Shown here: positions 1 to 6,643 of the stretch, in pieces
Numbering within the stretch: the stretch's first letter is position 1
Layout of the letters: each line of letters starts with the position of its first letter
NCBI GenBank assembly: GCA_023423495.1
Contig: JAFAFM010000034.1
Coordinates: forward strand, 1 to 7,838
Origin: Armatimonadota bacterium
GTDB lineage: Bacteria > Armatimonadota > Fimbriimonadia > Fimbriimonadales > Fimbriimonadaceae
Length of the DNA stretch: 7,838 nt
Direction of reading: 5' to 3'
Notes under the pieces: model-generated
What the model saw: only the letters and a program-made list of their open reading frames with translations
Database searches by the model: none
What the model was told of the DNA's origin: nothing
Position numbers and translations under genes: made by a program

Positions 1-1648
1 TGGTGAGGTAGTCAGCTCCCTTGGGCCAGTGCGCCATCACTTCGACCAAGATATCTAAGGTCGACATGCTCTCGGCCCTTGCCCCGATTTGCCGGAGCTC
101 TTCCATCCGCTGCGAACTGATGTACACAACGGGGTCGGGCTGATCCATCCATGCAAATTCGAGCACGTTGGGCCGCGGGGTCTTGGTTAAAGTGAACACC
201 GCGCCACTCTCGATTTGCTGGTCGAACCACCACTCGATGAGGCCGAACATGAGGCGCGCATCTTGGTTGACCCAAACCTGCAACTCCTTTCCGCTTGAAT
301 CCACAAAGATCAATTCCTGAATCTTGGGATCCGCATCCAGCCACGACGTGGGCAGTTGGCAGAGCGGGAACGTTCCCAGCTCACGATGGATCGACTTCAG
401 CACCAGCCGAACGCTCTCGGGCATGGTCTTGGGAGCCGGCAGGATGTCCTCATCCAGCACGTCGGTCGCCAACGGGTGGGATAGAAGCTTGCGAAGCGAT
501 GAGCTCAAACCGTCATCGACCAGCTCTACATCTACGAGTTCTCCGTCTTCATCCTTGATGTCGGTCTCGACGAACTTGAATGGCTCTGGAACCTCGTAGA
601 TGAAGTCGGGAACATCGCCTGCCTTGCGGAAGCGATCTCCGCCGACCCACTGAACTCGGCTATCGCCCTGCAGCGAAGCCATGAGGTTTGCCATGTCGTC
701 GGGGAACGTCTTGTTACTCGGCGTGATTTCGTAGAACTCTTCCAGCAGCTTGGTCCCGGCGGTCGATGGTTCGGAACCAAGGATCTTCTTGACCAGCCGG
801 TCGATGTCTTCCGCCTTAACCTCGATCGGAGCGGCGTCATCCAATTCCACAGTAGGCGCAAGCTTATCGGCTAGCTTGATGGCGGCGCTGACCCACTTCT
901 TGGTCTCTTCCTGCGGGTAGATCACTCCGTCAGCCGCGAGCACGTATCCGTCCGCAGAGACGGCCTGAGCGAAGATGTCGCGGGCGTCATATTCGTGCAC
1001 CGACTTGGGATCTTCAGGATTCAAAGCGGCCCACGCTACGGCGCCAAGGACCTTCACATTGATCGGCGCGGCAATCTTGAGCGCATCCAGAACGGAATTG
1101 TCAGCCAACCAGTCGATCTTGGCAAGCTTCTTCTGAGCCTCTTCAAATTCCTTCTGATCGACCTTATTCAGCGCGAGACCACGGATGATCTTCTCATCCT
1201 TGGCCATGAATCCCCAGTTTGTAAGGGACAGATTCTCTTTGGGGTCGAGAACAAAGCGCTCGTCGGCATCGACGATTCGGCGAGCCTGGGCTTCTACAAT
1301 TTCCTCTTCTGTTCGGCGAAGTCGAGCCAGTTCGGAGACCATCAACGACATCGGCATCGGGGCACCAAAGCCGTGCAACACCAAGGCCATCTGCTCGTTG
1401 AGCGGGCGGCCAATGCCCATGAGACGAGAGGCTGGAATCCAGCGGCGCTCGTGGTACGCAAATCGTTCTGGATTGCTGGCGAGGAGCGAGCGCACCGCCG
1501 CCAGACCAATTCCGTCCTTGGAAAGCTTGTCGGCAAGCTCAGAGAGCTTTACCGCGGCCTCCATTTCGGTCAATTTTTCTAAGATAAGGCGGTCGACGTA
1601 TGACCGAGCGAATGTTTCTTCAGGCTTCAGAACTGCAGCTTTTGCCAA
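1..1648 (-). CDS. Large protein with repeated winged-helix-like units (partial, runs off left edge)
   Basis: This frame stays open for 549 codons from a TTG start at 1648-1646 to the left edge, so the C-terminus is missing. The start is chosen because GAGG (1659-1656) lies 7 bases before the TTG. The frame is open further upstream, so an N-terminal extension is possible. Residues about 15-75 look like a winged helix: helices (VKLSELADKL, GLAAVRSLLAS) followed by a strand-type end (RFAYHERRWIPASR). Residues about 83-147 repeat this layout (MSLMVSELARLRRTEEEI, then RFVLDPKENLSLTNWGF). A third copy may lie at about 278-342, ending RVQWVGGDRFRKAG. Residues 265-280 and 360-380 are acidic linkers. 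The final visible stretch (529-549, STLDILVEVMAHWPKG) may begin another helical unit. The pattern recalls HARE-HTH and related winged-helix domains of transcription or chromatin factors, but I recognise no named family. There is no signal peptide or membrane segment, so it is probably cytoplasmic. A nucleic-acid-binding role is inference only. Confidence 0.85.
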   Translation of the reverse strand, partial: MAKAAVLKPEETFARSYVDRLILEKLTEMEAAVKLSELADKLSKDGIGLAAVRSLLASNPERFAYHERRWIPASRLMGIGRPLNEQMALVLHGFGAPMPMSLMVSELARLRRTEEEIVEAQARRIVDADERFVLDPKENLSLTNWGFMAKDEKIIRGLALNKVDQKEFEEAQKKLAKIDWLADNSVLDALKIAAPINVKVLGAVAWAALNPEDPKSVHEYDARDIFAQAVSADGYVLAADGVIYPQEETKKWVSAAIKLADKLAPTVELDDAAPIEVKAEDIDRLVKKILGSEPSTAGTKLLEEFYEITPSNKTFPDDMANLMASLQGDSRVQWVGGDRFRKAGDVPDFIYEVPEPFKFVETDIKDEDGELVDVELVDDGLSSSLRKLLSHPLATDVLDEDILPAPKTMPESVRLVLKSIHRELGTFPLCQLPTSWLDADPKIQELIFVDSSGKELQVWVNQDARLMFGLIEWWFDQQIESGAVFTLTKTPRPNVLEFAWMDQPDPVVYISSQRMEELRQIGARAESMSTLDILVEVMAHWPKGADYLT

Positions 1649-1702
1649 TGGGGATCCTCGTCTGCCGATAGTTCGGCGCAATTCGAAATTATGGCAGATG
1701 AA

Positions 1703-1730
1703 AGGCCCATATTGCCAGGGTCGTGGGCCT
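1703..1730 (-). repeat. Inverted repeat, possible weak terminator or attenuator
   Basis: A perfect 7-base inverted repeat (AGGCCCA at 1703-1709, TGGGCCT at 1724-1730) has a 14-base loop. On the minus strand it follows the stop of the small membrane protein (1739) by 8 bases, and its 3' arm runs into TTTC. It lies 54 bases before the TTG start of the long gene. The T tract is short, so it may only be a weak terminator or a chance hairpin. Confidence 0.3.
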
Positions 1731-1738
1731 GCTGATGG

Positions 1739-1933
1739 CTACGGGCGAGGCCGGTCGTCAGGACTCTTACGTGAACCTTCAAGCCGGAAGAGCCAAGCAA
1801 AGATTCCGACATGAAATACGAAGATCCCCACAACCACGAGGGCACCGCCGGGTCTCGGCATGTAGAACAGGCTCTTCACAAAGACAGCTGCCGTAGCCAA
1901 ACCGAGTATCCACACAGCGGTGGTCCACTTCAC
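1739..1933 (-). CDS. Small two-helix membrane protein
   Basis: This is a 64-residue reading frame from GTG (1933-1931) to TAG. It has two hydrophobic stretches, about residues 4-24 (TAVWILGLATAAVFVKSLFY) and 30-49 (ALVVVGIFVFHVGIFAWLF). They are joined by a short turn (MPRPGG) and followed by a basic tail (EGSRKSPDDRPRP). The composition is typical of a real helical-hairpin inner-membrane protein and unlikely for an antisense shadow. No canonical Shine-Dalgarno sequence precedes the GTG. A CATTAT hexamer ends 7 bases before it, which could be a -10 element of a leaderless message. The gene is divergent from the pseudopilin gene, with 86 bases between the starts, and sits 90 bases upstream of the winged-helix gene on the same strand. 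I do not recognise a family. The function is unknown. Confidence 0.6.
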   Translation of the reverse strand: MKWTTAVWILGLATAAVFVKSLFYMPRPGGALVVVGIFVFHVGIFAWLFRLEGSRKSPDDRPRP

Positions 1934-2007
1934 AATCTCAATAATGACCTACTTTGGATTGCCTAATTGAATAGCCAACTCGGGTGAGAATTCGATGTTA
2001 ATTCGCG

Positions 2008-2013
2008 TACCAT
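2008..2013 (+). promoter_or_regulatory. Possible -10 element for the pseudopilin gene
   Basis: TACCAT (pattern TANNNT) lies 6 bases before the ATG at 2020, where a -10 element would sit if transcription began at the start codon. No good -35 is visible at 17 bases upstream (TGAGAA), and only GGA precedes the ATG as a ribosome site. The call rests on spacing alone. Confidence 0.25.
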
Positions 2014-2019
2014 GGATGT

Positions 2020-2688
2020 ATGCGACGCGCGTTCACCCTTATCGAATTGTTGGTGGTCATTGCCATCATCGCGATTCTCGCCGCGATTCTATTTCCGGTG
2101 TTTGCCCGCGCAAAGGCTTCCGCCAAAAAGACCGCATGCATCAGCAACCTGAATCAAATTGGGAAAGCGATTGTGATCTACATGGGCGACTACGATGACG
2201 TATTTCCCCATGCCCTGGACGCCAGCGACAAATTTGCACCCCAAATCTGGGATTTCAACCCAGATTTCCGGTCCCGCATACCGAATATGCCGCTGATGTC
2301 GGAGGCGCTCCAGCCCTATCTGAAAAACAAAGATGTGTTCAAGTGTCCAAGCGATTCAGGCACACAAGTGCTCGACAATCACTATCCGGAACCTTTCTTG
2401 ACAGCTCCCAGCATGTTCCAGACGTACCAGTCGAGTTACTTCTTCCGGACCGAGATTGCCTTTCGATTCTTCACGCAAACATCGTTTCAGCTTCCCGCGG
2501 ACGTTAATGTCCTGTTTGATGGCGCAGGACACTGGCATGTTCCGGAAAGAGGGTTACGCCCGACCGATAGCTTTCCAACCTATATGGACTTGATTCGGAA
2601 GTATCGCTACAACACCCTGTTTGGCGACTTCCACGTAAAGTCTTTGACTTACGACCAATTGGCCAGAGCGTGGGCGACGCAGTTGTAG
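2020..2688 (+). CDS. Type II/IV pseudopilin-like protein with prepilin leader (DUF1559-like)
   Basis: This is a 222-residue protein with a classic class III signal. A four-residue leader (MRRA) is followed by a hydrophobic helix beginning FTLIELLVVIAIIAI (residues 5-27), with the conserved Glu at position +5 of the mature protein (E9). A prepilin peptidase would cut between A4 and F5. Alanine replaces the usual glycine at -1, a variant I associate with this lineage's pilins. Residues 33-63 carry the CISNLNQIGKA and YMGDYDDVFP blocks typical of the large pseudopilin families of Armatimonadota and Planctomycetota. FKCPSD at about 107-112 and NTLFGDFHVK near 200-209 match the later conserved blocks; the last usually reads DGHVK. 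An in-frame TAA at 1999 excludes a longer start. No pilus assembly gene is nearby, so it is an orphan pilin gene. The product is probably a surface or periplasmic filament subunit; its role in adhesion, secretion or DNA uptake cannot be told. Confidence 0.9.
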   Translation: MRRAFTLIELLVVIAIIAILAAILFPVFARAKASAKKTACISNLNQIGKAIVIYMGDYDDVFPHALDASDKFAPQIWDFNPDFRSRIPNMPLMSEALQPYLKNKDVFKCPSDSGTQVLDNHYPEPFLTAPSMFQTYQSSYFFRTEIAFRFFTQTSFQLPADVNVLFDGAGHWHVPERGLRPTDSFPTYMDLIRKYRYNTLFGDFHVKSLTYDQLARAWATQL

Positions 2689-2692
2689 TCGT

Positions 2693-3385
2693 CTAAACTG
2701 TCGCCCTTTGGGTGGCCAGGTTCTCCTGGAAAAACGCCAACATCTTCTGCGAGGCGTCCGTTGCTGCGGCCTCGTCGTAAACTTCCGGCCGGTCGTCGTT
2801 GAAAAACGCATGCTTGGTTCCGGGATAAGTTTCGAAGTGGTGTGGTTTCCCAAGCAAAGTTAGCTCCTCGTCCAGGGCCTTAACGACCGCAGGCGAATTG
2901 TACTCGTCATGCTCGGCAAAGAAGCCCAACACGGGCCCCGCCAAATCTCGGTAGGAAGGCTGGACTTTGGGATGAATCCCATAGAAGTGCACGCACGCGC
3001 CGATTCGAGAATCATGGCTAGCACCATAAAGCGCAAGTTGCCCGCCCATGCAGAATCCAACGATCCCTACTTTTGGTGCCTGCACCTTGGGGCTGTCCAA
3101 GAGGAACGTCACTGCGCGCTTCAGGACTTCAGCGGTTTCGGCGATGTTGAGCGCCATCATTAGCTCTCCCGCTCGGGTAGGTTCCGTTGTAGCTTCTCCA
3201 AAGTAAAGATCTGGTGCAAGCGCTGTGATGCCCTCGGCGGCAAAGCGGTCGCACACCTCTTTGATGTGGTCCACCAGGCCCCACCACTCCTGGATAACGA
3301 TTACACCAATTCCGGGGTTTGCGGCTTCCGCTAGATAGCCTTGAAATTCCCGATCCCCACCATTGAAAGACACAAGTTCACCCAT
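2693..3385 (-). CDS. Dienelactone hydrolase family protein
   Basis: This is a 230-residue alpha/beta hydrolase of the carboxymethylenebutenolidase type. The expected landmarks are visible: VIVIQEWWGL with the family glutamate (E33), the nucleophile elbow GFCMGGQ with Cys112, acid residue Asp160 in FFAEHDEYN, and His192 in YPGTKHAFFND. Together these give the family's Cys-Asp-His triad. The length fits the family (about 230-250). The start at 3385 is preferred because GAGG (3395-3392) sits 6 bases upstream and the protein then begins at the usual MGELVSFNG strand. A start at 3472 would add 29 residues unlike the family and overlap the gene upstream. Characterised members hydrolyse dienelactone in chlorocatechol breakdown, but many homologues act on other esters or lactones. 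With no aromatic-degradation genes nearby, the substrate here is unknown. It follows the pseudouridine synthase gene by 14 bases and is probably cotranscribed. No signal peptide is present, so it is cytoplasmic. Confidence 0.9.
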   Translation of the reverse strand: MGELVSFNGGDREFQGYLAEAANPGIGVIVIQEWWGLVDHIKEVCDRFAAEGITALAPDLYFGEATTEPTRAGELMMALNIAETAEVLKRAVTFLLDSPKVQAPKVGIVGFCMGGQLALYGASHDSRIGACVHFYGIHPKVQPSYRDLAGPVLGFFAEHDEYNSPAVVKALDEELTLLGKPHHFETYPGTKHAFFNDDRPEVYDEAAATDASQKMLAFFQENLATQRATV

Positions 3386-3391
3386 CGACAG

Positions 3392-3395
3392 CCTC
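3392..3395 (-). promoter_or_regulatory. Ribosome binding site that fixes the hydrolase start
   Basis: GAGG on the minus strand lies 6 bases before the ATG at 3385. It lies inside the 14-base gap after the pseudouridine synthase stop and favours the shorter, non-overlapping hydrolase start. Confidence 0.55.
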
Positions 3396-3399
3396 AACC

Positions 3400-4302
3400 T
3401 TACATAGAAGTAAGAGCGTTTTGTAATGCCAGTTCCTTTCCCATAAAGTCCAAGGGGGGTTCGGCAAAGCACTGTATTCGCTTGGAAGTGGTCGGATGAT
3501 CAAATGCCAGATAGGCCGCGTGAAGCTGCAACGGGCCATCTTGATAGGCCTTGGGAGCGTAAATAGTGTCGCCTAAAACGGGCATACCCAAACTGCTCAA
3601 GTGCACCCGAATCTGATGTGTGCGCCCCGTTTCCAACTTCACACCGACAAGGTGTCCTGCATCGATACGAGCGACCTCGAAAACAATTGTAGTGGCTGGC
3701 TTGCCTTTAGGGTCGACTGCCATTCGGAGTCGATTTCGCTTGTCGCGCGCAATCGGGGCGTCTATTCGAAACTTGGGCTCCGGCAAAACACCCGCAACCA
3801 CCGCGAAATACCGGCGTTCAGCGGTTTTTCCCTCAATCTGCCTTGCCAAGCGAACGTGGGCCGTATCGTTCTTTGCGACGATCATGAGGCCGGTCGTATC
3901 TTTGTCCAATCGGTGCACGATGCCCGGCCGGAATTCTCCGCCGGCGGTCGAGAGGGCATGTGAACGGGCAAGCAAGGCATTGACTAGCGATGGCTCTTTG
4001 AGGGTTGCCGCTGGATGTGCCGCCAAGCCTCGCGGCTTGTTGACCACCAGCAGATCCGAATCTTCATAAACGATGTCGAGCGGAATCTCTGCGGGCGTGA
4101 GGTCGTGAACTTCGCTTTGGTTGGGCTCTTCCAACTGAACGCGGTCGCCAACCGTCAGCTTAAAGCTAGGTTTTTGGGGATTCCCATCCACCGTGACTTC
4201 CCCGCTTGAAATCATCTTCGCAAGCTTGGAGCGACTGTGCTCGGGTAGGTTTCTTGCCAAGAACAGGTCCAATCTCTCGGATGCATCCGCAACGATTTCC
4301 AC
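3400..4302 (-). CDS. rluD: RluD-family 23S rRNA pseudouridine synthase
   Basis: This 300-residue protein has the two-domain RluA/RluD layout. An S4 RNA-binding domain lies at about residues 8-60 (RLDLFLARNL, SRSKLAKMISSGEVTVDG). The catalytic domain contains DIVYEDSDLLVVNKPRGLAAHP (77-97 region) and the signature GIVHRLDKDTTGLMIVAKND, with catalytic Asp133. Further conserved blocks are RRYFAVVAG, ETGRTHQIRVHLSSLGMPVLGD (224-245) and LQLHAAYLAFDHP. E. coli RluD converts uridines in helix 69 of 23S rRNA to pseudouridine. Family members differ in target site, so the exact positions modified here are inferred. The start is GTG (4302-4300), which places the S4 domain normally. Its Shine-Dalgarno is poor (AAGGGG is 12 bases away), while a TATTAA hexamer lies 6 bases upstream. 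The gene is divergent from the exported STN-like protein gene and leads the dienelactone hydrolase gene. Confidence 0.93.
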   Translation of the reverse strand: MEIVADASERLDLFLARNLPEHSRSKLAKMISSGEVTVDGNPQKPSFKLTVGDRVQLEEPNQSEVHDLTPAEIPLDIVYEDSDLLVVNKPRGLAAHPAATLKEPSLVNALLARSHALSTAGGEFRPGIVHRLDKDTTGLMIVAKNDTAHVRLARQIEGKTAERRYFAVVAGVLPEPKFRIDAPIARDKRNRLRMAVDPKGKPATTIVFEVARIDAGHLVGVKLETGRTHQIRVHLSSLGMPVLGDTIYAPKAYQDGPLQLHAAYLAFDHPTTSKRIQCFAEPPLDFMGKELALQNALTSM

Positions 4303-4308
4303 GGGTCT

Positions 4309-4314
4309 TTAATA
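4309..4314 (-). promoter_or_regulatory. Possible -10 element for the rluD-hydrolase pair
   Basis: TATTAA on the minus strand ends 6 bases before the GTG start of the pseudouridine synthase gene. Transcription from it would begin at or within a base or two of the start codon. The matching -35 position (AACAAT) is poor. It lies in the 73-base divergent gap. Confidence 0.25.
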
Positions 4315-4375
4315 CCCCTTGGAACCCTTGCATTGTTGGAGATTGTATTGGATCATGAATATGACGGATAAAGCA

Positions 4376-6604
4376 ATGTCAAAGCGATTAATCTTTCTAG
4401 CGTCAATCGCCATAGCCAGTGTAACTTGGGCGCAAGACACAAAGTTTTCCTATTCGGGTCCGGCGGGGACGGCGAAAACCGTTTTCGAGCAGTTATCGAA
4501 AGCGAGCGGCGTTTCCCTGATTCCGGGTGGTCAGGTGGCCAGCGATCCCATTTTAGTGAACGTCAAGGACGTCACGGTCGATGAACTGCGCGCCAAGATC
4601 GCTGAAGCCCTCAAGGGTGAGTGGCGCAAAGAAGGATCTGGTTGGGTATTGCACCGTGGGCCGAACATTGAAGCGGCCGAGCTGCGAACCGAAATGGCGA
4701 CGCGAGTCGCGCAATTTAAACAGAATTTGGCCACTGCCGTCGCCGAGCAAGCCCAGGTCAAAAATTTTAACGACGACGAGGCCAAAGAGCTAAACGCCGC
4801 GCAAGAAAAATTGAAGGATGAGATGGGCCGTCAGGCCGGCTCCGGCGCAATTCGAATAAGTGGAGACTTCAACTCCATCAGCCGAAAGACTCCAGCGGCG
4901 CGCGCAATCGCATCTCTGCTATCGAGGATGTCGGAATCTCAGCTTGCTTTGCTCTTGAGTGGCGACCGCCAAGTGTTTTCACTGAAACCAACCCGTATGC
5001 AGCGTCCGATGCCTAACGGCTCGCTCCAAATCCTTCAGAGATTCATCAAAGAAGCGCAAATCCTTCGGGAAGTTTCCCAGCGCAACGCACCCACTGCAAA
5101 TCCTAATCAGAACCGGCAGGTCGTGATCAACGGACTGGGATCAGACGGCATGGGCGACGGCGATCCCTCGCTCGGGATTGGGTACGCCATTCTCGTTAAC
5201 CAGCCCGGCTTAGGCGGCTCGGCGTCTACCTCCGTCAGTCTTGCAGTTGCTGACCCGAACGGCCGCACGATCGCTTCCGGGCAATTCATGGTCGCCGGAA
5301 TGGCTCAAGCGGTCCAATCCGAGCAACCAAAGGCGGAGGAGAAGCCCGTCGCTATCTCGCCGCTGGCTTATGAATTAGCTAAAGTTGTTGGCGCGGGTGG
5401 ACCCGCTGGAGCCAAGGGCAATTTTCGGATGGTTTCGATTGCCAGCACGGGCAGTTCGACATTCAAGATTTCGAGTGGTGGAGATTCAAAGACACCACAG
5501 CTCAGCCCAGAGCTTCGATCTCGCATCCTTCAGCCCGAAGTCTACGACCCCGCGAGTTTCGCTCCTGGAGAGGTTCTCTCGGGAATTGCAGCAGCTAAAG
5601 GCAAGAACGTTGTCGCCTACATTCCCGACAGCACTTTCGTCGCCTTTAACCAAATTGCGGCGGTGGGAAATAGCGGGCCAACGATGGCGAAAATCACGGC
5701 GGAAAGGTCCGGAATGCAGTTCGCCGAAAGCGGGAATTGGCTTTTGGTAACCCCGAAGTCCCCAAGCGCAGCGCGAACCCGGTTGGTGAATCGAGCCGCT
5801 CTTGGTTCCGCGCTAAGAGCCTTGGATTCTCAGGGCTTCCTTACCCTTGAAAACTGGGCGAAATTTGCTTCAAACCAGTCTAAAGCGCCGCAATTCAATG
5901 ACGTCGACTATGTCTACCTCGGACTAGTTAATGCGCCTGCATCCGAGGAAGGACTCAGCCAATTCTCGTTCGGCGGTGGCTGGGACACGCTTCGGTTCTA
6001 TTCGAGCCTCTCGACCGGGCAACGACAAGCCCTTAACTCCAACGGGGCCGTGCCTTTAAGCAGCTTGAACCAATTCCAACTGAAGTTGATTACCGACCAG
6101 GTGTTTAACAGCTTCGAAGGCCCGACAATCAATCGCAGAGAGGGTCAGACCAATGTCATCCGAATTGGGGATCAAGGGGTCTCCAATGAAAGAACTTACC
6201 TCCTTCCAAACGGAATTCCGCGTGATGGCCTGCTTCGCTTCAGCTTGCAAAGTAATGAGGTCGTTCAGGCGAGCAGTCCGGATCGTGGCGGAGCGAAGTT
6301 CCTCACCGCAGATGGGTTGGCCTTTGAAAGGATTAAGTCGGAACGGCCCGAACTGGCCACGTTTGGCGGTTCGGCGAGCTTTGACAAGTTCCGAATGGGG
6401 AGCCAACGAGCCATTACGTTTACTTTCCAATTTACTCCGGAGGTTTCGCTCATTCGGACCTTGGAAGACAATTCCCCATCGAATCAGGCTTTCAGCGCCT
6501 ACGAGCACCTTCCCGCTCGGTTCCGCGAGAAAGTCGAGCAGCAGACTGAACAGCTGCGAAAGTCATTCGGTAACGGACGAGGTAACCAGATCCCGCCTCC
6601 CTAG
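4376..6604 (+). CDS. Exported protein with two STN-like regions, no barrel domain
   Basis: This is a 742-residue secreted protein. The ATG at 4376 is chosen because it gives a clean signal peptide: basic SKR, then a hydrophobic core (LIFLASIAIASV), with likely cleavage after TWA at residue 19. In-frame ATGs at 4319, 4355 and 4361 would add residues before it. Residues about 24-94 resemble the STN domain of secretins and TonB receptors: VFEQLSKASGVSLI, VNVKDVTVDELRAKIAEAL, then WRKEGSGWVLHR. A region with the same order lies at about 387-461 (GEVLSGIAAAKGKNVVAYI, then AESGNWLLVTPK). Between them are a charged helical segment (about 98-152, possible coiled coil), a Gly/Asp-rich loop (GLGSDGMGDGDPSLGIG, about 254-270) and beta-type sequence. 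The C-terminal third is beta-rich and ends in a helical, Gln/Arg-rich tail with PPP. There is no secretin or outer-membrane barrel motif and no anchor, so it is probably periplasmic or secreted. I do not recognise the full-length family; the STN assignment is by eye. Confidence 0.85.
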   Translation: MSKRLIFLASIAIASVTWAQDTKFSYSGPAGTAKTVFEQLSKASGVSLIPGGQVASDPILVNVKDVTVDELRAKIAEALKGEWRKEGSGWVLHRGPNIEAAELRTEMATRVAQFKQNLATAVAEQAQVKNFNDDEAKELNAAQEKLKDEMGRQAGSGAIRISGDFNSISRKTPAARAIASLLSRMSESQLALLLSGDRQVFSLKPTRMQRPMPNGSLQILQRFIKEAQILREVSQRNAPTANPNQNRQVVINGLGSDGMGDGDPSLGIGYAILVNQPGLGGSASTSVSLAVADPNGRTIASGQFMVAGMAQAVQSEQPKAEEKPVAISPLAYELAKVVGAGGPAGAKGNFRMVSIASTGSSTFKISSGGDSKTPQLSPELRSRILQPEVYDPASFAPGEVLSGIAAAKGKNVVAYIPDSTFVAFNQIAAVGNSGPTMAKITAERSGMQFAESGNWLLVTPKSPSAARTRLVNRAALGSALRALDSQGFLTLENWAKFASNQSKAPQFNDVDYVYLGLVNAPASEEGLSQFSFGGGWDTLRFYSSLSTGQRQALNSNGAVPLSSLNQFQLKLITDQVFNSFEGPTINRREGQTNVIRIGDQGVSNERTYLLPNGIPRDGLLRFSLQSNEVVQASSPDRGGAKFLTADGLAFERIKSERPELATFGGSASFDKFRMGSQRAITFTFQFTPEVSLIRTLEDNSPSNQAFSAYEHLPARFREKVEQQTEQLRKSFGNGRGNQIPPP

Positions 6605-6611
6605 TGGCGGT

Positions 6612-6643
6612 TTGGCCACGGAGTAAACTCGCTCCGTGGCCAA
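6612..6643 (+). promoter_or_regulatory. Perfect 12-bp hairpin enclosing the lipoprotein start codon
   Basis: The arms 6612-6623 (TTGGCCACGGAG) and 6632-6643 (CTCCGTGGCCAA) are exact reverse complements around an 8-base loop. The 5' arm begins 7 bases after the stop of the STN-like protein gene. GTG 6636-6638, the lipoprotein start, lies in the 3' arm. The only Shine-Dalgarno-like bases, GGAG (6620-6623), pair with CTCC just before that GTG. No T tract follows, so a standard intrinsic terminator is unlikely. A translation-blocking hairpin, opened when a ribosome finishes the upstream gene, is the more attractive reading, but this is inference. Confidence 0.6.

Noticed and set aside
995..1582. 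A 195-codon plus-strand frame and several shorter frames on both strands between 12 and 1845
   Set aside because: They lie within or opposite the minus-strand frame that is open for 549 codons with natural composition. Their translations are Arg/Ser/His-rich and lack domain-like patterns.
3386..3472. Longer N-terminus for the dienelactone hydrolase from 3472
   Set aside because: The extra 29 residues do not look like the family N-terminus, overlap the upstream gene by 73 bases, and a good GAGG site supports the start at 3385.
4319..4375. Upstream ATG starts (4319, 4355, 4361) for the exported STN-like protein
   Set aside because: They add polar residues before the basic SKR of a clean signal peptide. 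4355 or 4361 remain possible on spacing, but 4376 fits export best.
6153..6626. 157-codon plus-strand frame overlapping the end of the STN-like gene
   Set aside because: It is out of frame with the real gene, Ser/Arg-rich, and without signal or domain pattern.
6612..6643. Reading the 12-bp hairpin as a simple intrinsic terminator
   Set aside because: No T tract follows the stem, and the 3' arm is the start of a well-supported lipoprotein gene.
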